From assembly GCA_031260615.1 (NCBI GenBank), contig JAISLG010000073.1, positions 1-5,201 on the forward strand: DNA of 5,201 nt, read 5' to 3'. Every line of letters starts with the position of its first letter. The first letter of the stretch is position 1. Origin of the DNA: Oscillospiraceae bacterium. GTDB taxonomy: Bacteria; Bacillota; Clostridia; Oscillospirales; Ruminococcaceae. A program made the position numbers and the translations under genes. The notes beneath the pieces were generated by a model, which saw only the letters and a program-made list of their open reading frames with translations, ran no database searches and was not told where the DNA came from. This document shows positions 1 to 4,417 of the stretch, piece by piece.

Positions 1-693
1 ATACCTATCGGGTTACCCAAACCCGATATTGTGTATGACAAGGACGGGGTAATACTCGTCAACAAACCGCGCGGATTACTTACACAGGGAAACCCCGACA
101 GTTTGGAACTACGCGTGCAAGGGGAGTTTCCAACCGCAATGCCGGCGAATCGTATCGACAGGAATACGGGCGGTATCGTGATATTCTGCCGTGACGGGAA
201 AACACTTGCCCGTATCGGCGAGGAGATAAAAGACCACCGTATCAAAAAATCGTACTTGTTGCTACTCCAAAATAACCCCGAACAACCGACACAGCAGTTA
301 GAACAGGCGCATATCTGGAAAGACGAAAGACAAGCGAAGAGTTATGTTTACCCGACCGAAAAGAAAGGCACAAAACCAATCGGAATGTACTGGCGAACCC
401 TCGGCAAATTGGGGGAAAAGTCGGAATACACCCTTGCGGAAGCGGAATTACTCACGGGGCGCACGCACCAAATACGCGCGCATTTTGCATATCTCGGGTA
501 TCCGCTTGTTGGCGAGGGGAAATACGCGAAACTGAAAGCGAAATCGGTTGGGCAAGCATTATTAAGTTACAAGACAGTGCTTGCGGATAATACGGAGGTT
601 GCCCTTGACGGCGAACGAATCACAGAGTTTTTTACCGCGTATACGAACGGACGTATCGACCCTGAAACAATTACGGCAATGCTTGGCGGTTGA
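1..693 (+). CDS. RluA/RluD-family 23S rRNA (or tRNA) pseudouridine synthase, 5' end missing
   Basis: The visible 230 residues are the catalytic domain of an RluA-type pseudouridine synthase, which isomerises uridine to pseudouridine in rRNA or tRNA. Seen in order: a VNKPRGL segment near residues 20-26; the catalytic motif NRIDRNTGG, whose aspartate (about residue 53 of the visible frame) corresponds to the family's invariant nucleophile; and the RNA-binding/active-site motif LLTGRTHQIRAH around residues 150-161, followed by GYPLVGEGKYAK. The reading frame is open to the left edge, and the residues before the GTG at position 31 (LPKPDIVYD) fit the usual family lead-in. The true start, and perhaps an S4 domain, therefore lies outside the window, and GTG 31 is an internal valine. 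The stop is TGA at 691-693. About 20 C-terminal residues extend past the usual domain end and overlap the next gene. The exact target uridine cannot be read from the sequence. Confidence 0.93.
   Translation: MPIGLPKPDIVYDKDGVILVNKPRGLLTQGNPDSLELRVQGEFPTAMPANRIDRNTGGIVIFCRDGKTLARIGEEIKDHRIKKSYLLLLQNNPEQPTQQLEQAHIWKDERQAKSYVYPTEKKGTKPIGMYWRTLGKLGEKSEYTLAEAELLTGRTHQIRAHFAYLGYPLVGEGKYAKLKAKSVGQALLSYKTVLADNTEVALDGERITEFFTAYTNGRIDPETITAMLGG
594..598 (+). promoter_or_regulatory. Shine-Dalgarno site inside rluA-like gene that sets the U32 start
   Basis: GGAGG lies 6 nt before a TTG at 605 in the frame of the downstream U32-type gene. It is the only strong ribosome binding site near that frame's beginning, so it favours the TTG at 605 over the TTG at 581. 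It lies within the coding sequence of the upstream pseudouridine synthase, so the two genes are probably translated from one message. Confidence 0.6.
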
Positions 694-1405
694 TACTGTT
701 GAGTATGTATACGCGGATTTAAGTGTCGTCGAGGAATACGAGGGCGCGTACCGCAAATCACAGGCAACCGCCGACAAATACGCGGCAAAAAGCGCGGAGG
801 AATATCTCGCGTACCGTCCGCGCATAATAGTGAAACCGCCGTTATTCACAGGCGGTCAGACAGGGAGTGTATTACTCGAACGGTTGCGGCGGTTATCGGA
901 TTACACTGGGTGCGCGGACTTAGCGGAGCATATTATATTGTTACGCGAGAGTGGGTTCGCTCGGATAGTGGGCGGAGCGCGGCTTAACGTGACGAATACA
1001 AGCGCGGCGCGGCACTATGCGGAAAGTGGATTGTCGGATTTAATTACATCGCCCGAACTGAATAGCAAAGCGCGGTTAAAAAGCGCGATACCCCTCGGAT
1101 TTATCGGGTACGGGTATTTGCCGCTGTTATCGCTTTGCGGAGTGAATGATAGTAGTACGGACAAATACACCGACAGCAAGGGGGTTACATTCCGCGCAAA
1201 ACACAACGAAAATTACACGGAGGTGTTAAACTCCGTGCCAATGATATTGTCCGATAAACTCGGCAGTTTTAAGGGATACACATTCACCGTGCTTGCCTTC
1301 GCCCCGTTTGAAACGGATATTAAACGGGTGTTGGGGGACTACACGAGAAGTGCCGCGCCAACGGGGCGGTTTACACGGGGATTGTATTTTAAGAGGGTGA
1401 GTTAG
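605..1405 (+). CDS. Peptidase U32 / DUF3656-type C-terminal domain protein (half-length)
   Basis: The 266-residue product resembles the C-terminal half of long U32 proteins (typically well over 600 residues). Members of this family include the rRNA/tRNA hydroxylation factors RlhA and TrhP, and others are annotated as collagenase-like proteases. Recognisable segments are DVSTLKQL (16-23), LNVTNTSAARHYAESG followed by ITSPELN (127-153), YGYLPLL (169-175), DSKGVTF (190-196) and NSVPMILSDKLG (209-220). The N-terminal TIM-barrel half is absent, and the frame is closed upstream by a stop at 533-535. Only one cysteine (178) remains in the region where relatives carry a cluster, and a tyrosine stands before the EVxNSVP segment where relatives usually have cysteine. 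The TTG start at 605 is chosen for the GGAGG at 594-598. The gene overlaps the pseudouridine synthase by 89 nt and is probably in its operon. The family is fairly secure; the activity is unknown. Confidence 0.8.
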   Translation: MTANESQSFLPRIRTDVSTLKQLRQCLAVDTVEYVYADLSVVEEYEGAYRKSQATADKYAAKSAEEYLAYRPRIIVKPPLFTGGQTGSVLLERLRRLSDYTGCADLAEHIILLRESGFARIVGGARLNVTNTSAARHYAESGLSDLITSPELNSKARLKSAIPLGFIGYGYLPLLSLCGVNDSSTDKYTDSKGVTFRAKHNENYTEVLNSVPMILSDKLGSFKGYTFTVLAFAPFETDIKRVLGDYTRSAAPTGRFTRGLYFKRVS

Positions 1406-1817
1406 TGGCAACAGCGGTTGGAGTTGGAGTTGCGGAATTAGCCGCGCGAGCCGCGCGCTTTGCCATTAAATCTTTGTATATCTCTTTCCAGTGAACATTT
1501 GCGTATTCTGGTGTCATATACGGGTTTAACTCATTGTGCGTAATTTTGTCAATCGCGATAATAACCTCGGGGAGCGGGTAGGTAAACAGTACCCCTTCCT
1601 CACGGGAAAATACCTCGGCGATTACATCAATGGGTTTGTCGTTGTCAACTGCTTCGTTGACAGTTGTGTTGTTCATAGTACAAGTACCTCTGTTAGTTAT
1701 GCCTTGATGTACCTTGGCATATATATCCAGTTGTAGCGTAAACATACCATTAAAATTATCTCGCCTCGGCTCGGAAAACGTCAATGTGCAGTCGTCAAAA
1801 CAAAGGTTTGCTGGCAT
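1389..1817 (-). CDS. Hypothetical protein with Thr/Pro/Ala-rich C-terminal tail
   Basis: I do not recognise this 142-residue protein. Evidence that it is real: an AGGA ribosome binding site 7 nt before the ATG at 1817, a near-consensus promoter about 120 nt upstream on the same strand, and a long open frame of ordinary composition. Seen in it: a short FDDCTLTF segment with cysteines at 6 and 10 and a third at 46; a central hydrophobic, probably beta-rich stretch (about 63-92); a charged helix-like KEIYKDLMAKRAARAA segment (111-126); and a low-complexity tail with alternating Thr and Pro (128-142). There is no signal peptide or transmembrane helix, so it is probably cytoplasmic. Upstream in-frame TTG (1889) and ATG (1868) codons lack a ribosome binding site. 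Its last 17 nt overlap the 3' end of the convergent U32-type gene. No function is assigned. Confidence 0.65.
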   Translation of the reverse strand: MPANLCFDDCTLTFSEPRRDNFNGMFTLQLDIYAKVHQGITNRGTCTMNNTTVNEAVDNDKPIDVIAEVFSREEGVLFTYPLPEVIIAIDKITHNELNPYMTPEYANVHWKEIYKDLMAKRAARAANSATPTPTAVATNSPS

Positions 1818-1939
1818 AACAATATCCTGCCTGAGTATATGAAGTTTAGTGAGAAAAAGTCCACCCATACACGGAATAGTACAGCGCAATTATACAGCGA
1901 ATGTACAATTAAACAGCAAAAGTAATGGACGATATGGAC

Positions 1940-1968
1940 ATTCTATCATTATTGAGGGTAGTTGTCAA
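1940..1968 (-). promoter_or_regulatory. Near-consensus sigma-70/sigmaA promoter for the minus-strand hypothetical gene
   Basis: Read on the minus strand, TTGACA (1963-1968) is followed after exactly 17 nt by TAGAAT (1940-1945). The predicted transcript would start near 1933 and carry a leader of about 115 nt before the ATG at 1817. The leader region contains three ACAGC words (plus-strand 1881, 1894 and 1913), but they form no clear regular operator. Confidence 0.7.
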
Positions 1969-1999
1969 TAACTTTTTCAACTTTTTACTAAAATACCCC

Positions 2000-2028
2000 T
2001 TGACAAACGCAATCAGACAAGTTAAAAT
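2000..2028 (+). promoter_or_regulatory. Near-consensus sigma-70/sigmaA promoter upstream of tRNA-Met
   Basis: TTGACA (2000-2005) and TAAAAT (2023-2028) are separated by 17 nt. Transcription would begin near 2035, about 33 nt before the mature tRNA-Met, which fits a tRNA precursor leader. It is divergent from the promoter at 1940-1968, and the facing -35 boxes are 31 nt apart. It may also drive tRNA-Glu and the ribosomal protein genes, because no strong promoter is visible between them. Confidence 0.75.
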
Positions 2029-2067
2029 AACAACACTGTCTTTTTTAGGAAACGGCTATCTTTTTAT

Positions 2068-2144
2068 GGCGGCATAGTTCAGTTGGTTAGAACACTCGGT
2101 TCATACCCGGGATGTCGTTGGTTCGAGTCCAATTGCCGCTACCA
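2068..2144 (+). tRNA. tRNA-Met (CAT), elongator type
   Basis: This is a full 77-nt cloverleaf with encoded CCA. The acceptor stem GGCGGCA (2068-2074) pairs with TGCCGCT, with G-U at pair 1-72; the discriminator is A. The D stem is GTTC/GAAC, the anticodon stem CTCGG/CCGGG surrounds the loop TTCATAC (anticodon CAT at 2102-2104), and the T stem GTTGG/CCAAT encloses TTCGAGT. An initiator would need a mismatch at 1-72 and three consecutive G:C pairs at 29-31/39-41; here pair 29-41 is C-G, so it is not the initiator. The G1-U72 pair and the overall sequence closely resemble the Bacillus elongator tRNA-Met, which makes it more likely than the lysidine-modified tRNA-Ile (CAT). Confidence 0.95.
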
Positions 2145-2260
2145 GTTTCGTCAGAAAGTAATGGTGTCGGCGGTCGGCGGTTATGGCAAAGGCAAATATA
2201 TTCTAAACAATAACGCGGACGCCAAGGCTTTCTTTTGGTTATTTGCTTTATTTTCCCATA

Positions 2261-2279
2261 ACAAGGGGGTTCCCCTTGT
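2261..2279 (+). other. Perfect 8-bp hairpin between the two tRNAs
   Basis: ACAAGGGG (2261-2268) pairs with CCCCTTGT (2272-2279) around a 3-nt loop, 8 nt before tRNA-Glu. It lacks a real T tract (ATTATTAAG follows), so it is not a convincing terminator. It could be an RNA-processing or leader structure. The rest of the 143-nt inter-tRNA gap (2145-2287) holds no gene I can support, only a short direct repeat of GTCGGCG near 2164-2180. Confidence 0.4.
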
Positions 2280-2287
2280 ATTATTAA

Positions 2288-2362
2288 GGCCCGTTAGTCA
2301 AGCGGTTAAGACGCTGCCCTTTCACGGCGGAAACACGAGTTCGATTCTCGTACGGGTCACCA
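2288..2362 (+). tRNA. tRNA-Glu (TTC)
   Basis: This is a 75-nt cloverleaf with encoded CCA. The acceptor stem GGCCCGT (2288-2294) pairs with ACGGGTC (2352-2358), and the discriminator is A. The anticodon stem CTGCC/GGCGG encloses CTTTCAC, with anticodon TTC at 2321-2323, and the T arm contains GTTCGATTC. The D loop (AAGCGGTTAA) and the anticodon arm are typical of bacterial tRNA-Glu. It lies downstream of tRNA-Met in the same direction and 56 nt before rpmB. Confidence 0.96.
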
Positions 2363-2375
2363 TTTTTGGCTTTGT

Positions 2376-2399
2376 TGCGCCCATAGTGCGGCGCATTTT
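2376..2399 (+). terminator. Possible weak terminator or attenuator between tRNA-Glu and rpmB
   Basis: TGCGCC (2376-2381) pairs with GGCGCA (2390-2395) across an 8-nt loop, followed by only four T residues. It lies in the 56-nt gap between tRNA-Glu and the rpmB start. A six-pair stem with a short T run would at best terminate partially, so it could reduce tRNA read-through into the ribosomal protein genes or act as a leader structure. Confidence 0.35.
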
Positions 2400-2404
2400 G
2401 AAAC

Positions 2405-2412
2405 GGAGGTGA
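2405..2412 (+). promoter_or_regulatory. Strong Shine-Dalgarno for rpmB
   Basis: GGAGGTGA matches the anti-Shine-Dalgarno sequence over eight bases and sits 6 nt before the rpmB ATG at 2419. This is one of the best ribosome binding sites in the window, as expected for an abundant ribosomal protein. Confidence 0.85.
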
Positions 2413-2418
2413 ATTGAT

Positions 2419-2628
2419 ATGGCAAAATGCGGATTTTGCGGCAAAGGTGTTACATTCGGGATACAGGTTTCCCACTCCCATCGCCGTACCAACCGTACGT
2501 TCAAACCCAATGTACAGCGCGTTAAAGCATACATTGACGGCACTCCCACTCGCGTTTATGCTTGCACCCGTTGCTTGCGCGACGGCAAGGTTCAGCGTAC
2601 TAAGCCCGCTACGGCAAGCGCAAGTTAA
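2419..2628 (+). CDS. rpmB: 50S ribosomal protein L28, zinc-binding form
   Basis: The 69-residue product is ribosomal protein L28 of the large subunit. It begins [10 protein letters not shown], continues with [15 protein letters not shown] (17-31), which is the family's signature region, and has [12 protein letters not shown] at 47-58. The cysteines at 4, 7, 49 and 52 form two CxxC pairs, the zinc-ribbon (C+) version of the protein. The length is normal and the start is fixed by a strong ribosome binding site. The C-terminal tail is Thr/Ser/Ala-rich. It is followed 22 nt later by rpmE, another C+ protein; this pairing suggests co-expression and a zinc-replete ancestral form, while zinc-free paralogues, if present, would be elsewhere. 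Confidence 0.97.
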   Translation: MAKCGFCGKGVTFGIQVSHSHRRTNRTFKPNVQRVKAYIDGTPTRVYACTRCLRDGKVQRTKPATASAS

Positions 2629-2650
2629 GATATTATTAAGGTATTTCAAA

Positions 2651-2851
2651 ATGAGAAAAGATATTCACCCCAAGTACACCGCGACTACTATCAAGTGCGC
2701 TTGCGGTAACGTCATTGAAACGTCGTCCACGAGAGAGAATATTCGCGTGGAGATTTGTTCCGCTTGCCACCCGTTTTTCACGGGCAAGCAGAAACTCGTC
2801 GACAGTGGCGGACGTGTTGCTAAGTTTAAGAATAAATTTAACTTGAACTGA
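2651..2851 (+). CDS. rpmE: 50S ribosomal protein L31, zinc-binding type A
   Basis: The 66-residue product is L31, which helps bridge the large and small ribosomal subunits. It starts MRKDIHPKY and contains CAC at 16-18, then [14 protein letters not shown] (35-48) and the DSGGRV segment near the end, all diagnostic of the family. Cysteines 16, 18, 36 and 39 are the zinc ligands of the C+ form. The length is standard. An AAGG (2638-2641) lies about 9 nt before the ATG. The open frame continues far upstream, but the conserved beginning and the ribosome binding site fix the start at 2651. It sits 22 nt after rpmB and one nucleotide before the next gene. Confidence 0.97.
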   Translation: MRKDIHPKYTATTIKCACGNVIETSSTRENIRVEICSACHPFFTGKQKLVDSGGRVAKFKNKFNLN

Positions 2852-2852
2852 C

Positions 2853-3260
2853 GTGTCAAGACCGTCACGGAAACCCACTGATACACTCGGCTTTGTTTCC
2901 GAACGCTTATGTATTGAGCGTTCGGAATTTTTCGCTTGCCTACGCCGCTGTGCGAATATTGACGAATACAAAGACTTCCTCAAAGCTGTACGCGCGGCAT
3001 ACCCGAAAGCACGGCACTACCCGTCGGCGCGCCTGTTCGACGACGACGGTGCAATATCCGCCGGGAGTACCGACGACGGCGAACCGTCAGGCACTGCTGG
3101 TCGACAGATACTCGCCGTATTAACACGGCATTGCCTGTCGAACACGGCTATTATAGTTGCGCGATACTTCGGGGGTAAGAAACTCGGTGCAGGTGGGCTT
3201 ACACGCGCATACGCCAACGCGGCTGATATGGTTGCAAAGGCATACACGGAGGGCAACTAA
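2853..3260 (+). CDS. YigZ/IMPACT-family (UPF0029) protein, N-terminal domain only
   Basis: The 135-residue product is a UPF0029-domain protein of the YigZ/IMPACT family. Key segments are DDGEPSGTAG (74-83) and RYFGGKKLGAGGLTRAY (104-120), the two family signatures. Family members are thought to bind nucleic acid or act in translation control (eukaryotic IMPACT modulates GCN2); the bacterial role is not settled. Most bacterial YigZ proteins are about 200 residues and carry a DUF1949 ferredoxin-like C-terminal domain. This one stops soon after the UPF0029 core, with a TAA at 3258-3260, so that domain is missing. The GTG start one nucleotide after the rpmE stop has no clear Shine-Dalgarno and is the only plausible start before the conserved region. 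Translation is probably coupled to rpmE. Confidence 0.88.
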   Translation: MSRPSRKPTDTLGFVSERLCIERSEFFACLRRCANIDEYKDFLKAVRAAYPKARHYPSARLFDDDGAISAGSTDDGEPSGTAGRQILAVLTRHCLSNTAIIVARYFGGKKLGAGGLTRAYANAADMVAKAYTEGN

Positions 3261-3289
3261 TTTGCCGTTATCATAAATGTGTCGTGTAG

Positions 3290-3311
3290 GGCGCGATGTC
3301 CACATCGCGCC
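3290..3311. repeat. Perfect GC-rich hairpin (possible dispersed intergenic repeat)
   Basis: GGCGCGATG (3290-3298) pairs perfectly with CATCGCGCC (3303-3311) around a TCCA tetraloop; the inner bases can add one more pair. There is no following T tract, so it does not look like a standard terminator, although it sits about 30 nt after the yigZ-like gene. Similar short GC-rich palindromes of the form GGGCGCGATG-loop-CATCGCGCC are, as I recall, dispersed between genes in some clostridial genomes, so this may be one copy of such a family. Only one copy is visible in this window. Confidence 0.55.
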
Positions 3312-3315
3312 GACC

Positions 3316-3347
3316 ACCCACATTGTGTCGTTACCCACATTGTGTCG
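3316..3347. repeat. Two-copy direct repeat, 17-nt period, upstream of speD
   Basis: ACCCACATTGTGTCG occurs at 3316-3330 and again, identically, at 3333-3347, separated by TT. The repeat core CACATTGTG is nearly self-complementary. A partial match (ATGTGTCG) also occurs before the hairpin near 3278-3285. The spacing of about one and a half helical turns would suit a regulator binding site upstream of speD, but it could equally be a simple slippage duplication. Confidence 0.6.
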
Positions 3348-3351
3348 AATA

Positions 3352-3363
3352 CGATATGTATCG
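3352..3363. promoter_or_regulatory. Short palindrome in the speD leader
   Basis: CGATA and TATCG flank a TG spacer, giving a 12-bp inverted repeat 39 nt before the speD start. It could be an operator half-site pair. No convincing -35/-10 pair could be placed around it, and a palindrome this short can arise by chance. Confidence 0.2.
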
Positions 3364-3401
3364 GCTTAATCACAGTTAAATTACAAAGATATGGTTTATT
3401 G

Positions 3402-4187
3402 ATGAAGGATAAAGTCACCCTTTACGGGTTTAACAACCTCACCAAGTCGTTGTCATTCAACATTTATGATGTCTGTTACGCGAAAACCGAGCGTGAACAG
3501 CGCGATTATATCGCATATATAGACGAGCAATACAATTCCGAGCGGTTGACGCAGATATTGCTGAAAGTATCGGAGATGATAGGGGCGAAGGTACTGAACG
3601 TGTCCAAAGCGGATTACGAACCGCAGGGCGCGTCCGTAACAATGCTGATTGCCGAGGAATCAATGGTCAAGAATCTGTCGGAATTCGAGAACGACCCGAA
3701 TAATTGTGTAGTGGCACACCTTGACAAATCACACGTTACGGTGCATACCTACCCCGAATATCACCCTGAAACGTCACTTGCGACATTTCGGGTGGATATT
3801 GATGTCACAACTTGCGGTGAGATTACGCCGCTGTCGGTACTCGATTATTTAATCGGGAGTTTTGACAGCGATATAATCACAATGGACTACCGTGTACGCG
3901 GCTTTACACGCGATGTTACGGGCAAAAAGGTATTTATCGACCACAAGATAGCGAGCATACAAGACTATATCGACGACGGCATTTTGAAGCATTACGACGC
4001 GGCGGACGTGAATATATATCAGTCGAATATATTCCACACGAAAATGCTGATTAAAGAGGTGAATTTACAGAACTACCTGTTCAACACGGACGTGTACGAA
4101 GTGCCGCCAAAATTACGCTTGGAGATTACGCATAACTTGCGACGAGAGATGATTGAGATGTACTCAGGTTGCAATGTGTTTGAGTAA
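3402..4187 (+). CDS. speD: S-adenosylmethionine decarboxylase proenzyme, E. coli type
   Basis: The 261-residue product closely resembles E. coli SpeD throughout, from LYGFNNLTKSLSF near the start to the end. It decarboxylates S-adenosylmethionine to give the aminopropyl donor for spermidine synthesis, in the cytoplasm. The AHLDKSHVTVHTYPE segment contains the self-cleavage site between Lys109 and Ser110; the serine becomes the pyruvoyl cofactor. Cys138 in VTTCGEITP corresponds to the catalytic cysteine, and YRVRGFTRD (near 196-204) and IFHTKMLIKE are further family blocks. Length and start agree with E. coli. The ATG has no good Shine-Dalgarno; a three-codon frame (ATG GTT TAT TGA, 3391-3402) overlaps it as TGATG. 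No speE (spermidine synthase) is adjacent. A strong hairpin follows at 4225-4251. Substrate is inferred from full-length similarity. Confidence 0.96.
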   Translation: MKDKVTLYGFNNLTKSLSFNIYDVCYAKTEREQRDYIAYIDEQYNSERLTQILLKVSEMIGAKVLNVSKADYEPQGASVTMLIAEESMVKNLSEFENDPNNCVVAHLDKSHVTVHTYPEYHPETSLATFRVDIDVTTCGEITPLSVLDYLIGSFDSDIITMDYRVRGFTRDVTGKKVFIDHKIASIQDYIDDGILKHYDAADVNIYQSNIFHTKMLIKEVNLQNYLFNTDVYEVPPKLRLEITHNLRREMIEMYSGCNVFE

Positions 4188-4224
4188 GCGGCACGTTTCG
4201 TCAACTTGTCACTATTTAATTTCC

Positions 4225-4251
4225 GCCCCCCCCCATAAGGGGGCTATTTTT
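4225..4251 (+). terminator. Rho-independent terminator of speD with a nine-C run
   Basis: Nine C residues (4226-4234) face GGGGG (4239-4243) across ATAA, and the outer G4225/C4244 can pair if the stem shifts register. TATTTTTG follows. It lies 37 nt after the speD stop and is the clearest intrinsic terminator in the window. The surplus C residues give several alternative five- or six-pair stems. Confidence 0.8.
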
Positions 4252-4256
4252 GTTAT

Positions 4257-4299
4257 GCGCGGCAACCCTCGACTACTTCATTTTTCCGCGTTTTTGCCG
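4257..4299 (+). other. Alternative weak hairpins downstream of the speD terminator
   Basis: CGCGG (4258-4262) can pair with CCGCG (4286-4290), which is followed by TTTTT. The overlapping CGGCAA (4260-4265) can instead pair with TTGCCG (4294-4299). The two pairings exclude each other. They may be a backup terminator or chance complementarity. The remaining gap up to 4417 holds only the promoter candidate below. Confidence 0.2.
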
Positions 4300-4349
4300 A
4301 TATATATTAGTACAGAAAAAATAAATTTATCGGGTTGGCATATCAAACC

Positions 4350-4378
4350 TTGCCAAGACTATACGCCCTACATACACT
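4350..4378 (+). promoter_or_regulatory. Candidate promoter for the hydrogenase-like gene
   Basis: TTGCCA (4350-4355) and TACACT (4373-4378) are spaced by 17 nt, giving a start near 4385 and a leader of about 33 nt. A perfect TTGACA at 4381-4386 is also present but has no -10 box at the correct distance: TAGAAT at 4394 is 7 nt away and TGGAAT at 4406 is 19 nt away. The choice is uncertain. Confidence 0.4.
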
Positions 4379-4417
4379 ACTTGACAAAAAATATAGAATA
4401 AAAAGTGGAATAATCCT

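Noticed and set aside
31..33. GTG as the start of the pseudouridine synthase
   Set aside because: The frame is open to the window edge and the residues before it fit the family, so it is an internal valine codon.
581..604. TTG at 581 as the start of the U32-type gene
   Set aside because: There is no ribosome binding site at suitable distance; GGAGG at 594-598 instead points to TTG 605.
1818..1889. Extended N-terminus of the minus-strand hypothetical protein (TTG 1889 or ATG 1868)
   Set aside because: Neither codon has a Shine-Dalgarno, whereas ATG 1817 does.
2083..2412. Plus-strand open frame beginning MVRTLGSYPGCRWFESNCRY
   Set aside because: It is a translation through tRNA-Met and tRNA-Glu. 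The SYPGCRWFES-like string is a familiar artefact of translating tRNA genes.
2284..2649. Minus-strand open frame containing DPYENRTRVSAVKG
   Set aside because: It is the antisense of tRNA-Glu and rpmB, another well-known false protein derived from tRNA; no ribosome binding site was seen.
3316..3347. Direct repeats as a CRISPR array
   Set aside because: Only two copies with a 2-nt spacer, and no cas genes.
3279..3401. N-terminal extension of SpeD into the upstream repeats
   Set aside because: The added residues come from the hairpin and direct repeats and have no counterpart in SpeD; MKDKVTLYGFNNL aligns with the normal beginning.
4381..4411. Perfect TTGACA as the -35 box of the hydrogenase-like gene
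   Set aside because: No -10 box lies 16-18 nt away; the nearest candidates are 7 and 19 nt away, and the latter would start transcription at the ATG itself.
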